The position numbers were made by a program, and so were the translations under genes. Below are positions 23,245 to 35,982 of a stretch of DNA of 64,000 nucleotides, piece by piece. How positions within the stretch are numbered: the stretch's first letter is position 1; every line of letters starts with the position of its first letter. The DNA is from Ancylostoma caninum (taxonomy: Eukaryota; Nematoda; Chromadorea; Rhabditida; Ancylostomatidae): the NCBI GenBank assembly GCA_037903475.1, contig JBAJFG010000572.1, positions 186,001 through 250,000 on the forward strand, written 5' to 3'. The notes beneath the pieces are model-generated. The model searched no databases. It saw only the letters and a program-made list of their open reading frames with translations, and had not been told where the DNA came from.

Positions 23245-23268
23245 CTATGCAAAACTAAACTGAAAATA
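23245..23268 (-). promoter_or_regulatory. Probable spliced-leader acceptor of lsm-6
   Basis: TATTTTCAG on the - strand ends at 23260, followed by a 15-nt leader and the ATG. The same arrangement is seen at three other genes on this strand. Confidence 0.6.
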
Positions 23269-23876
23269 CTTGAGACGTCTGTGGTTGCGTAATCTGGTCA
23301 CCCCAACAGTGAGAAATATAAAGCATGTGCGATCAACAACGCACACATAGTCTCGCGGAAATCTGGTGATCACCGTTTATTTTAAAGACAGGAATTATCC
23401 TATTTGACGTAATAAACGCACAGATTATCACATAAGGAAACACAGAGCTCTGGAAGAGACAAGTCCGGATCCATCAAAACATTAATAAAATGCCACAATT
23501 TTCGACTAGTGCAAGGGCGTAAAAGTAGGTAAAAATAGGCTATGAATCCTCACAACAATGAGCAATGTAGAAATAATCCTAAAATTACAGAAATGGAACA
23601 TGTAAACTTGAAGAAGGACATGAGTTGATATACCGGGTACAGTACAACTGCGACATGCCTATCAAAGGGCATAACATGATGACTTCACAAATGAGGAGAA
23701 TGAAAAGCAAGGCAATGCTATGGTACATACCCAGTGGCCGAATAACTGAAAATGTTACATGCAGAGTAATTCACAATGTGTGCAAAGAAGGAGAAGAAAA
23801 AACAAAACGAGTCGAGTAGAAATGAGATAGATCAGTCACAATTTTTATAGAAAGGCGAGTCGTTACGAGAAATGTA

Positions 23877-26844
23877 TTAGTTTTCGCCTTGTCCGCTATC
23901 TTCGTCTTCCTCCGCATAATCATTCTCGTCATCACTTTCGTCATCCCCGTAATCGTACATGTCATCGTCTAAATTGTCATGGGTAAGAATAAGCGACGCA
24001 AAATGAGAACGAAGAGTCCCAACCGTGGTTGCTTTACAGTTAAGGAACGAGAAAAATAAACGGCACAAACCTAGATCAAGAAGGTCCATCGTTTGGTCTT
24101 CGCAACTCTGTGGGTGGAACTTTATACAATACTCTTCAAGAGTTTCGGGAACGGTGACGCCATCCTTTCGAGCCTCCTCTTTTGACTGCTCCACTTGCCT
24201 CCTAAAGAAGTTAACATAATGGCTATGGGTAGATAAACGCAGAGGGATATAAAGAAACTTATGTGACGAAACATCTGACCAGAACTTATTTATAAATCAA
24301 AATTCGCTCATTTTAGAAGAGCTTGACCTTTATATGGATTGTACCACTAGGAGTATGAAAGAAAAAGTCAGTCAATGGGCTTTAGTGAGTACAAAGTACC
24401 AAAAGGTAACGGCGGGATGTGACAGGGAAAAAAGATGAGAAAATGCAGAAATGAAGAGCAGAGCGTAAATTTTGGTATTTTACTACCAAACTGCCAATAG
24501 TTGATGCATACAGAAAGCATTAATATTGATCAGTATTTGCTCAGTGGTGTTGAGATGGAGGCGGAAAGAAAATAATGTGTAAGTGAAGAAAATACGAGCG
24601 GATAGCGGAGATACAGCAATAAAAGCAGAGCGAGGTCCAATGTGTCACTAGGTGCAAGCTCCATTTATACATTCGCAGATTTCGTGTTCTCACAGAAAAC
24701 ATCTGATCACTACCCACTATATGTAAGTAGGATCAAACACTTTAATTGCTTACTTGCCACATCCTATAACTAATTTATCTGATATCTACCCATCCCAGGA
24801 AAGAAAACGAACTGGTTTTACAGGAAGTTCCTTACTTAGATACTAAAGAAAACCATACACAAGCAGTTCGCTTTTTTTTGGTATTCTCTTTTGAAGAAAG
24901 TTTCTACCGTGGAGCTAATGAGAGTACTTCAAAGAAGAAACCGAAGCTTACTTAATAATGTCAGCATAGCTCATATCCGTTCCGTCCTTCCACTTTCGAT
25001 ACATAACAGATGCATCCACATTTGCAGGAGAGGAAGTGTTAGGCTCATTCAGCAGAGATATAACGGAGAGGAGAATGGTCCTGAAATTTGTGAGATACGA
25101 AGTAGCTAGTGAAACTGAAAAAGACCAAACGGGCAATTCACACCTCACCTTACACTTTGAGTCGGGTTCCACCTTTCACACGGTAATTCACCGCTATGAG
25201 GATCGTCGACTGGTGGATGGAGAATGCTTATGCAGAGATCGCCATTCTGAAAATGCAAAGCTTATTCATTCCACATTTACACAGGATATGTCCAGCCACT
25301 TAAAATGACGCATAATAATAGGTGAGCGGCCCAAAGCGCTATTTACTAACATAGCGATGCTACGCTCCCACGTTCCGCTTGTCAATCTTTACTATGAAGT
25401 TTAGTTTTACCGATGGTGCACACTGTGCAAATAAAGTAGAGGGAAATGCACAAAGTTTGCGATAGCACAATGCAAACCATACCTCATAGACATTTGGATG
25501 CCAGACCTTCGTTAAAAACTTCATCGATGGAGGTGAATACGGGTAGTTAGGCGGGAAACGTATCACAGCTTTGAAGTAACCTCCCTGAAAAACAAAATTA
25601 GTAGTCAAGTTCCATCGTTGCCTCCAACAGTTCAACAGCTTTGAAAACTGCACCACGCCGCCTTTCCCATTATTTATTTATTTTATTTATTGAAGGCGTA
25701 AGCAAAGCTCACGCTGTGGATAATACGTAATTCATCAACGCGTGTAAAATATTACATACAAAGTAAATACTTAGAGAATACACAACTCTAGGAAGCGACT
25801 CTAGGAAGCCAGTGAGCGAGTTTTAACTGTGGCTAATTTCTTGAATGCAGGGAGCAACATCCGAAGAATATCATTGCTGAGAAATTTGTAAAGTTCTGCT
25901 ATGACCCGAATCGCGAAGCTTTTGAGTCTGATGTGTGTTCTAGCAACCGAAGCCTTCAGGTTTATGCTTCCCCCTCTGGTCTTGAAGCTCCTTAAAATGG
26001 AAAAGTCAGTTGATTTGATGTTGTTTCTCCCAGTAAGTATTTTGAAGGCCATAACCAGATCAATAAGTATTTATTAGAAAAAAAGTTACCAAAAAGTTAC
26101 CATGACTACTAAACAACAGGTACCAAACGGTACAGTTCACCTAAGACACAGAATAATACCCACACTCAGAATGATACCCACATAGCAAGAAGAGTTTCGC
26201 TTTTCTGCACTTACGGAGCGTTTTCATGAAAAAGTTAGATAGAATCAATCATCTTTACGGACATCTCGCAAACGTGAATCGATATTCGTTCCAAAAGCTA
26301 ATGTTTACTTTAACTGCTAAGATTGCTGCGTGTCAAAACATGTGCACATCAAGTCGGAGATTTGAAATGCCATATATGTATTTCTACATAGGTGCTGTAT
26401 TTCACAAGGACTCAAAATTGTACAACAGGATTCGTCTACAGCTATTTCATTAGCTCTGCCCAAGCAGTCTTGATCCTGTTCTTACGCTTAGACGACGATG
26501 GTAATCTTAGTAATTTTGCAGGATAGAAGCCCATAATAGAACATAAATTATACATCAACCTTTTCCCTCAGTCGACGCATCAACAAATCTTAGCTCACGA
26601 AAATTTCGCAGCCCTTGAAAGATTGCCTTCACTAGAAAAGATTCAATTCTATTTTGGAAAAATCTTTTCAAACTCCCACCTGGTACAACGTATTGGGAGG
26701 TCCATAGATGCCTACTGTCCAAACAAAGAGGTTGTCGTCGCTGGCGGAGATCGTGAAGCCTTCGAGCGGCTGGGATTCGATGTTCTTCAGTTCCATCGCC
26801 AGAGCACGGAGCGCGCCAGCGGACGTGGACGCCATATCGGTCAT
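23877..26844 (-). CDS. ubc-3: Ubiquitin-conjugating enzyme E2, CDC34/UBE2R type, six exons
   Basis: CDC34-class E2s pass ubiquitin to substrates of SCF (cullin-RING) ligases and build Lys48-linked chains. Exons in transcript order: 26844-26680, 25584-25483, 25246-25149, 25080-24952, 24201-24071 and 23968-23877, phase-consistent, giving 238 residues (human about 236). The E2 fold is clear: [33 protein letters not shown], the HPN motif at HPNVYE, and the catalytic Cys94 in [12 protein letters not shown]. The CDC34-specific acidic loop after the Cys ([16 protein letters not shown]) is present, as is the long acidic C-terminal tail ([16 protein letters not shown]...) needed in this class for SCF binding. 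I chose the ATG that is 3 nt after a TGTTTCAG acceptor (26848); a second in-frame Met is at residue 4. Intron 1 contains a LINE fragment. Confidence 0.97.
25668..26070 (-). mobile_element. 5'-truncated CR1/Jockey-like LINE, 3' end only, in ubc-3 intron 1
   Basis: A - strand reading segment of about 83 residues (26052-25801) has the pattern of the C-terminus of LINE reverse transcriptases: [12 protein letters not shown], a [13 protein letters not shown] block, [14 protein letters not shown], then LLPAFKKL. It is followed by about 110 bp of 3' UTR and ends in an (AATA)n-type tail at 25690-25671. Same strand as the host gene, wholly intronic, no intact polymerase. Confidence 0.7.
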
Positions 26845-26855
26845 GGACTGAAACA
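26845..26855 (-). promoter_or_regulatory. Probable spliced-leader acceptor of ubc-3
   Basis: The - strand reads CATGTTTCAG|TCC|ATG, with the acceptor AG ending at 26848. This indicates leader addition and fixes the start. Confidence 0.55.
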
Positions 26856-28044
26856 TGAGCTTTGGGAGCGCTCTGAGAATAGAGACACAGTGGAAAAATA
26901 CATGACGAACAGCACGCACGTAAATAAGAGCGGATTTCCCACAGTCCCTTGCTTTAATCTCAATGATGATCCCATCCTAAAACCTTGGTTATCCGAGGAT
27001 ATGTTGTGACAGAAACTAACTACAATCCACAATGTCATTCATTAGTATATGGGTGTTAATGTCATAAGAAATCTGTTGGCCAGACGTGTTCTCCTCGTAT
27101 CCAGCATCAACAGAACATAACCGATGTAAGCTTCAGAAGATTCCGTGAGATGTATAGGTAACCCCAACCCCACGAACTAGCACAACCCACCGCCGGTGAA
27201 GCACTCACCATGCACGCCGTTTCCCTCCCAGCCAGCCGTTTTCTACAGGAACGAATCTCTACATCTGAAGGCCACTGTAATACTCGGAGCATATGCACCA
27301 TTGGCCCCACAAAACCTGTTGAACCGCAAATTGAAGGTCACGATCAGCTTGGCCAGCATAGTGGAGCTTGTGTGAGTTACTCGATGATTTTTAATACTGG
27401 GGTATGAAAAAGCACCCAATCCTCAAAGAACAATAGTCCTGCTCCACTCATCTACGTATACGGCAGCTTTACACCGCTAACACAACGTAACGACTACTTC
27501 AACGTCCTGTATGTTCAGTGAGCGTAGATTGATGATGCACTGGATGTGGGGAATAGGTTTCATACGAAAAACAAGTACAGCGCAAGACCAAGGCATGCAT
27601 CTTGGAATCATCCACAGTCCAGTGTTTCTTGGATGTGAAGATGACGATGCAGGGTCTAATTGATGCAATGACTACACACCTGTTGATGTGAATCATCGCC
27701 TTTTTCTTATGCACACATGTGTTTGACTCTCGTGACTGGATGCACAACAGACACAGAATAAGAATGAAAGTTCATGTAAGAGCTCAAAGTTCCCATGTAA
27801 TTACTAACAATGGATCACCACTGCTTCGCACTATGGGTGCCCCTCACTGCTATGACAACGCGAGTACGCAGCGGAAGCGGATCAAATCCATTCAAGCTGT
27901 GAACTAGGCACAATTCCATGTAAATTAATTGTGTGATGGATAATTTCCGAGCGAAAAGCTTGCTGTTCGCAGAGCACCAGATGGTTTTCTGATTAACTGT
28001 TTGCATAACCATGCAATTTTATATGGATTAACGCATAAGGTGAA
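26856..28044 (-). other. Possible exons of an unidentified - strand gene upstream of ubc-3
   Basis: Two short segments bounded by plausible splice sites read in phase with each other: one ending FAVQQ just before GTTTTG at about 27320, and WPSDVEIRSCRKRLAGRETA-CM bounded by TTACAG (about 27274) and GTGAGT (about 27207). I could not chain these to the start at 28230 without meeting a stop, so the model is incomplete. No family recognised. Confidence 0.25.
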
Positions 28045-28128
28045 CTATTTGCTACCCAATTCTAAGGAGGTGCACCTCTTACTACTAATATTCGCACACC
28101 ACCAGCAGCCGAATAAGGAATAATGTAC

Positions 28129-28240
28129 TTGACGCAGGGCAATAAACAGTCCATTTGGATGAACCTGGCCGATTTCCGCAACACCTTCGCCGTCCGTTAC
28201 GTCCAGCAAATTAAGCTTTAGTTTGTTCATTAGAAATAAC
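28129..28240 (-). CDS. First exon of an unidentified gene (partial model)
   Basis: An ATG at 28230 on the - strand follows TTATCTCTAG by 9 nt, the same acceptor-then-ATG layout as its neighbours. The frame runs MNKLKLNLLDVTDGEGVAEI and on to a GTACAT donor at about 28128, giving about 34 residues. Later exons were not resolved. I do not recognise the protein. The splice layout is the main reason to think it is real. Confidence 0.35.
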
Positions 28241-28244
28241 TAGA

Positions 28245-28930
28245 GATAATTATTTTCTTTCTCGTTTCCCGACTTCGCATTGCTGGTTCTCAAATATACA
28301 CAACAGATGATCCGTCCTGTTGTGTACACTAAATAAATGAATAACGGTTGACAACGATTCATAGGCTTTCATGACGAAACGGACGGAAAGTAAGCATTGC
28401 AGAAATCGGATGGACTTCTCCTCATGCCCCATAGATACGAGCGCAACAATTGGTATGAATTCGGAGAACAGTTAACTGTTGCGAAACAATTTAAGAGGCA
28501 AATTTGAAAAAGGATACCGAAAGAGAACAATATGTTCCACAGAACACCACCACCGAACGATGACCCTTCGTTTAAATTGCCCCGAATTGTGAAGTGCTGT
28601 TCGCGTTTCGCAGTTCACTACTATGGAGTCCAACTGAACCCAGTATCACAATTATTCCCCCCCCCCCTCGAGGTTTTCACTGCTCTAAAACCACAGTTAT
28701 GGTGGCGAAATCTTTGGGAAAATTGCAATGCTGAAAACATCATCGCTCTTGAGGAATCAGAAGTTGGTTTCATTCTATTCCCTGGATGAAAAGTAGCGTG
28801 ACTGCTCACATGTGACAGGCGAACACTGACACGACCACACTGTGAAATGAACAAACACAAGGGAGGGACAGCTCACGGAAAACAGCTCCCAGGAATTCTT
28901 TGACATATTCATGAGTGCATTAAATGTCTG
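28245..28930. other. No gene recognised
   Basis: Short open frames only, and a C-run at about 28656-28664. Nothing supports a gene here. Confidence 0.5.
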
Positions 28931-29470
28931 ATGCTTCGCTTGACAAAGAAGGAGGAAGGACTGGAATGGCAGGGCGCCTCGAAGGAATGGTCGATGATAG
29001 GCAGGCGAAAGCACACCTCGCAACAATCAATCAAAGCGCCTTCGACGTCAACAGCCAGGCGACGCCCGGGACAAAGAGCTTAGGCACGGAAGCTGGGGAC
29101 ATCGGCTTAGGGAAAACAACCGAGGTCTCAACGACCACGGGCAGAGCCACCGGAACCGCGTCTCCGACCAAGGACCAGGATCAATAAGCCGCCCCAGACT
29201 GTGAAACGGGCCGTATCGAGGCGGAAGCTCGGACGCCCAGCCTCCCAAGGGCATCCAAAGGACCTGCGAGCGCCGAGGAGACGGGGAAGTGCAGGCGTCG
29301 TCCGCAGCCAGCCGTCGGCTCAGCTGATTGTACCGATTCACGTGCTCGGTGCAGCGCCGATCGTGTCGGGACCCGCCGCCGCACGCCATCGCCGCGCCTT
29401 CACTGAGACCGGGCAGGTTGCGCCTCGTCCATCGCTTTTGTTCGCAGCGCAGCGGAGGGGCGAACCATTG
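28931..29470. other. GC-rich island
   Basis: This 500-bp stretch is visibly richer in G+C than its surroundings and open in several frames on both strands for 80-110 codons, which high GC alone can cause. The phrase TCGTGTCGGGACCCG recurs near 32130 inside a MITE, so it is probably repeat-derived. No domain recognised. Confidence 0.4.
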
Positions 29471-31690
29471 AGGGGTTTCCTTGGGATCACTGAAGGCTAC
29501 AATTTATACAAACTCATGCTGTAGTGGTCCTTGGGACGACTCTAGATGCGCTGGTGTTTGACGCGTGCCAGCGTGGAAGGCGCGGAGCGGCCTTTGACAT
29601 GTCGCTTACGTTCTGACATGTTCGAGCCTCATTTTTTTATTGTTCCACCATGTTAAGACAGCCTAGAAATGAAGTGAGCGTAGATGCACCGCATGCACTC
29701 GGATGGCGCGAAAGCTGGATTTTCGGTCTTCTACGGACGCACAGCAGAACTCATGTCCAATGAAGAAATAATACGACTCGAGCGAGGAACTCTGCTGCAT
29801 CTATGTATGTAAGCTGGCGCATCGTTCACAAAAAGTCTATGTTGGCGGTCATGCGACATCCGACGATTTTTTGTGTTCTATCCAGTACTGTTATTCACTA
29901 ACGAACGAATGCACGAGGCAGGAGTGATCTCAGAGGTGAAAATTACCGTGGGTGCTGCTTATGAGCGAGGCCTGCCGATGCTCATGAAAATGCACGACTT
30001 AATACAATGTTCCACAGGAATTTGCCTAGAAAGCTCGCAGACGGGGCATTCCCGTTCGTGGTGCATCGTCTCATAGGAAATTTCGCGCGAATAAATGCCT
30101 GCGTATATATATAGGACGCGCAACTGATGCACAAATCTTCAATGAAGGTGTGGATTGTTGGGACTTGTGGTTCTGAGTAATTGACTGAGAAACAGTCGTT
30201 CTCCATCAATATCAAGCATGCCGATAACTACACCGCTAACCTTGAATCTGTGACTGCACCACAAATCGCAATTTGTGAATCGACTAGTAAGACATGTCTA
30301 AAAACCGCTGGAGAGAGAGAATTCGATCGAGAATGTGACACCACGAACGTACACAAATGAGGTCATGAAGGTATCAGAGAGATTGTAGACTTACATAAAT
30401 ATCTGTATACTCGCTATTATCGATTCTTGGGCATCTGTATTGATTTGTAAATCAAGAACACGGATTAGATCTTTAGTGGAAACGTCTCTCTTAAGACTTT
30501 ATGTGCAACAAATGCTGGCAACAAGTTAGAATTCCGTTTGACTTTTCTGACCCCAGGCTCTGGGTTCTTGTGCTCTGACCTTAACAGCCGATCGTGATAG
30601 CCGATGTTATATGAGCAGGGAAAGACCACGCCCCTCCTCCGCTGTCTGCACTCTGACTTCTTGTGTCACCTGCTGTTCACGGGGAAACAAGCCTCATACA
30701 ATTTTCTGTCTTGTCCATGTTTTGTCTGGATGTAGTGGACTGATGTTTGAAATAGGAGGTACTGTGAGTGTGAATGTAGTCCAATCCACCAGGAACAAGA
30801 GCTGAGGAGAGATTAGAGGGGAAAAACGAGTGGAAGATGAGGAACAAGGCAGAACTTCGATGCTTGCCCTTCAGCGTAGAAAACCCAATTTCGTGCATGC
30901 ACGAAAACTACACTCTCATCGATTTCGTGACAGGCTCTGTCAACATACATATTAGAGTAGTCCAACGATGGCAACAGTACATAAACAACAGAGCAACAAA
31001 TCCGAGTCACTCATGAGTGTTCTACTGCAAACATTTTTCCGTCTGTTACTGTAGCAACTGCAAGTGTTGAGTCGACATGACACCATAACATCAACAACAG
31101 GTTGGCGTCATTAAGTGGGCTGTACTGCGCTGAAGTGTCATAAAAAAGATGCAAGCGTTGCATTCCGTGGTGGGGCTGTACCTTCGCTCTGGCCTAGTTA
31201 GAATTTTTTGGACCAGGGACACGGATCATGGAATGCGCAGTTTTCTCAGAATACAGTCCTATTCTGAGAAAGGTGCCCATACCATGATTTGTGAGGTAGG
31301 AAAACCCTGACGCATCACTACACTAATGGATGGCGGTTGATGTATGTGTACTGAGTGTACACCCCATTCAGATAGTTGGTATTCGTGGTGAAGGGTTCTT
31401 TGACTGAGACACGGTCGTTGTCAATCGATATCGCACATGTTTGAGAGTGCACAATCGCACCGCTTACCCTGAATCCGTGATTGCAATTACAATTTCATAA
31501 ATGAGCTGTGACTTCTCACATCCTCCATTTCGGTCAACCAGCCTTCCAGAAAAAGCACAATACAAACATAAGCAGTGAAAGCCATTTTTCTAAAATAGTC
31601 GCAAGTGGTACAAGTCGCACATCTCTTCACGAGTCAGATTTTCTTTGCAGACAACACCATATCGACAAGGCGGTTTCATTCTGACTATGT
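29471..31690. repeat. Region with a diverged direct repeat
   Basis: About 30175-30285 and 31395-31500 share an ordered series of matches: TTGACTGAGA, CGGTCGTT or CAGTCGTT, ATCAATATC/ATCGATATCG, CACCGCTAACC or CACCGCTTACC, and TTGAATCTGTGA or CTGAATCCGTGA. They lie about 1.2 kb apart in the same orientation. The rest is featureless to my eye. Confidence 0.45.
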
Positions 31691-31697
31691 AGACATT

Positions 31698-31816
31698 GTG
31701 TGGAGCGTTATACCTGGGAAGGGCGGCGCCACGGAGCTCTTCGATTGGCAGGTTGCGTGAATTGACCAGTCCCAGAGCTTTTCCGCGCCGCCCTCTCCAG
31801 TTATAACGCTTCACAC
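31698..31816. mobile_element. Short MITE (GCGTTATACCTGG ends)
   Basis: TGTGGAGCGTTATACCTGG at the left mirrors CCAGTTATAACGCTTCACA at the right; the arms continue with GGGCGGCGC and GCGCCGCCC. About 120 bp. A partial copy is at 15309-15400. Confidence 0.75.
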
Positions 31817-32084
31817 TCTGTATACATACAATTTGCTTCAAGAAAAAAAAAACCGGGTGGTGCACTCATTGTGACGTGAGAAATCTGGCAGGACCTACTC
31901 GACACTAGTGTATCCTACCCCGCAGTCCTCGCGCGCACCATACGACAATTAATTTGAGACAGACTGTACTCCAAGAGGACTGTGGCACTCAGCTCCCGTC
32001 TCTCATGCGACACTGATTTTTCATGTATCGATTAAGAACGAGTCCTTGTGCATCGACGCCAGCGTTGTCCCGCTCAAAATCGAT

Positions 32085-32264
32085 ACAGTCCTTGTCGAAA
32101 AGATTGACGGATTCCGTTACTGCAGAATCGTGTCGGGACCCGGACGAGAGACGCGGAGAGAGAATGCTCCAAGTGAGAGGGTGGAGGAGGTCCCGCCGCG
32201 ACTCTGCGACCGCGACGCTGTGAAACCGCACGCGCAATCCGTGTATCTTTTCGACAAGGACTGT
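32085..32264. mobile_element. MITE with ACAGTCCTTGTCGAAAAGAT ends
   Basis: The left end is inverted at the right as ATCTTTTCGACAAGGACTGT. The inner arms include GACGGATT and AATCCGTG. About 180 bp, noncoding. It is the clean copy of the element nested at about 16018-16200. Confidence 0.8.
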
Positions 32265-35200
32265 ATGTATTGAAGCCTATGGCAACGAGCGATGTCTGTG
32301 CAGGGTGTTATACTTCGAGTGGAGTAGAACAACAGTCTAAGAAAGGGTTTTCATGCATAACTTTCTATCGCCTTCCAAAGTAATGATGCAGGAAAATGTA
32401 ATGTCAGAAGTCAGAGTCAGAGCGCAATCAGAAAAGAATTAAAGCATGCAGCGCCTTCAGCCTAATAGAATCAGAAGCGATAGTACTAATACCTTTTAGT
32501 AATTCTGTGTAGTGATACTGAATTGGTCTATGGCATCTGCGCCCCGCAAAAGAAAACTGATTCGAAAACACATTAGGCTATTATTCACGAGTGACAATTA
32601 CATCCACTAATCTCTGGCCTGCGGACCAATTTCGGTCTTAAAGCGAAACAGTTCGGAGACTTTGATTAAGGCACTGAGACCAAGCAAAACCCAGAAAATT
32701 AAGGCACTCAGAAAAGAACACGCGTAGACAAGGGTGAACGAAGGACGGCAGCGGTCTGAGGGTGTTTTCGTCCCTCACAGCTGACGGGGCGGGGCCAGCT
32801 GCACTTTTGGGGATCCCGTGTGCCTCGCCGAGTGTTGTGCGCCAGCAACGAGTGCTCGTGTCACGAACTGAAAAACAGCGCTGATGTCAGCGCACACGCG
32901 AGGTTCACATGGTTACGGGAGTTCCTACGCCGCTGCTAATTACTACCTGTCTATTCCAACACACGCACATGTCTGTCGCCTTTGTCAGGCACTTGTGCGT
33001 CGAGTGCGATCGAAGAGCCCGGGGCAAACCGGAAGGACCGGGTGGTGCACGCAAGGGGTTTTTGTAGTCAGTTTCGAAAACGTTAGTAAAATATTTGTGC
33101 CTATAATCTGCATTTCCTGCCTGCCTCTCCGAATACAGCACTATTTCTCGCGTTCTCTCTTTAATATCTTCACAACGATGTTCCCTGGTGAAACACCCTA
33201 TACAAGCACTAGCAACACACTATAGGTTGTTTTTCTTGTTGTTTCAGCGAGCATTCTGGGAACTTTTTCCAAAACTAACATTTTTTTACAGTGGCAGTAT
33301 GAAGGATGTGGACAATATTTGGGGCTAGAACTTCCGCGTTGTTTTTAGTTATTCTAGAATTTCACACTATAGTATTCATTTTCATGTGGTTCACGAGAGG
33401 TTCTAGGGATAGTGGTGGACGCAGAAGAGGTGGGGGTGCGTGGCAGAAAGCAGTGGAGTCTTTGTCGCTTTAGAGACCCGAGCGGGCGGGACTTCAAGAA
33501 CAAACTTATTCAAGAAGCTGATTCTACAGGGTGGGCCATAAATGCGGTAACAATACGTGTTTCGCTTTCAAAAGAGCATTCTGCCTTGAAGTCAAGTTAA
33601 GTTGGAAGGCCGTCTCCGGATGTTCTACCAGGAGATTGCTCAGGAACTTAAGCCTCGTCTGCTTCAGAACTGGGAAGCACCTGAGACATAAGCTTCCTCA
33701 AGACTTCTTAGGAGTTGGGGACTCTAAAAAGGAACTTCAAAAATAGGAAATGAATTTTTGCGCAGCTACTTGCGCGCCGAGGCTTGCGGCGTCATTTGAT
33801 GCCCAGGGCTCTGATTCCTAGAAGGTGGAGGATATTTCTAGATATTTTCTCGCATTATATTCGTTGGGAGTTAGTGAACATAAATCATGTGACAATGTTC
33901 CAAATTGCTTTGAAAATCTTTTTATGATCACCCTTTTGTTTGTTACTGTATTTTTGGCCTACGTTGTAAATTTAAACAACTAGCACTCCAAATAGAAAAT
34001 AAGGAGTTGGAGTTGATCTAAAAAGGAGCGAGGGAGTTCTGGGACGATCAGGATGACGCTCCGGAAGCGGACTCCACTGTCTGTTTAAAGAATGGAAGCG
34101 GGGTGTCCAGGAAATGATGGCAATATGCTGGGATGACGCCATTAGCAGGGACATGACATTATCATCGGATGAGCGACTTCTAGCGAGTATTTTGAAAGAG
34201 TACACAGGTAGTAAAAATAAATCGGAAATATGCGTTTACAAACATCTAGTAGCTAGCCTCATTTCTGACCAGCTCATGCAGTGGTCCTTCTTAGCATTAT
34301 CTGCATGCAGTAACGTTCAGCAGAAGTGCTTTAGGCACAGGAAGAGAGAGAAGTTCTATGCACATCCTAGAGGTGTAGAGGACTTTCAATCTCAATCAGA
34401 CCAATTTGCTGAAGGGCCACTCGGCCTAATCGATGCAGAAGGGTCGCAGCAAAGAGTTGACAAATGGCCTTAACCAGAACTTCTCCTGCAGCAGCCCTTT
34501 CGATTCGATCGACCGTAGCTATCCTGCTGGAAGCTCCAAGCTCGTCTGAATGGAATTCCGTGATCAATTGTTCTGTAACCGTCCATTATTTGTATTGCGT
34601 GCCTCTTGAATGTGGCTCGCCATGTCCTTCACTAAGCTGTATTAGATGTCGTGCAACCGGACCGGAAATGTGTACTGCACTACAGGATCCACGTGATTTG
34701 CGGGTTACCTGTACCGATACCTCAATCAAAGTTACGTAGATGACCTCGCGGTGTTTCGCAGCTCAAAACTATGTGGCTGCCGAAGCTGCGTGATTAAAGC
34801 GTTCGGTCAAAGCTTCACCAAACAAAAAAAAATCAGCCATTTTTATCAGAGATCTCTACTTATTCTTCAGGTCCGCGACCGCAGGTTTGTACTTCCAACA
34901 ACAGGGAAGAAATGTGCCAGGCTCAGTCATGTGCTGTCTGTTGAGAGATAAAGCAGTGAACGTGACAGAATGTGCAGTGCTGGTTGGTGCTCGAGTCAGA
35001 CTGCGCCAGGTGTAGGTTAATACGCGAACGATTTTGCCCCCAAGTTTCAGAACTGTAAATAAACAACATCTGCCAATAGTATACTTAGGACAGAGTGAAA
35101 ATAGATTTAATTGATAATTCAGGAACAATCCAAAAAATTGAATAGTCTGCAGCGGTATGCATGAAAAACCCGATCACTGATTGGGTACAGAATTATTATA

Positions 35201-35982
35201 GTTACAGGAAATAAACGCATTATCAATCGATGCTGTCTGATCGTGTGTCCATTTTCCATCATAAGATTTGCATCTGGACATAATTAGGACTTTCATGCAT
35301 AGGCCGCAACGCCTATGAAAGGAGAAAGCTTTACAGTCCTTCTTGTCCTTCAAGCTCTTACACATTATTTATGTAGGCCTGAATATTATACATATTTCTC
35401 TAGACATATGATAATACATACATTTTAGGTAGGTAACAGGGGAGGGCTAACATAAGTAGGAGACGCTAAGGACGGTAAATGGTGAGGAAGACTCTCAAAA
35501 CAGAAGGGAATTTGTATCCAAAGGCGGATACAACAATTTGATAGTGGAGGACTGATTTTGCTCTAGAGGCAGTGTATCACCTAGTTTTCGTGTCTGAGCT
35601 TTTACCAGATTCTGAATCTCTTCGACACGCTGAATCCAATGGTATACCTAAAATGTTACAAAAAGATCTTTGAACCCTATTTTTGAAAATTCTTCCGGAC
35701 GGGGTTTGTAACAGTTTGTCGAGCCGAGTGGACACGTGAAGCCGTTGATCTCATTGATCGGACACGTTTAGACGTGTTGGCCAACGCTGCAGACGTGGCG
35801 GGCAGCCAGCACATCCACGGACAGCTCCGCCCAGGTGGTCCGTGAACTGCACTTTCGAATCCTCTGAAAGCGGGGTTTTCGTCATTTTTATGAGCTTTGA
35901 CGTACATCTTTGGAATTAGCGTCACGAGGAGCTCTAGAGTCTGTTGGTATTCTCAGCCCACGAAACGAGGCGACACAGTGCC
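32265..35982. other. Long stretch without a recognised gene
   Basis: I examined both strands. Open frames are short and share no domain signature. A - strand segment at 34567-34367 (65 codons, amphipathic-looking) is the most protein-like but has no match I can name. No clear repeat was found. Confidence 0.45.
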
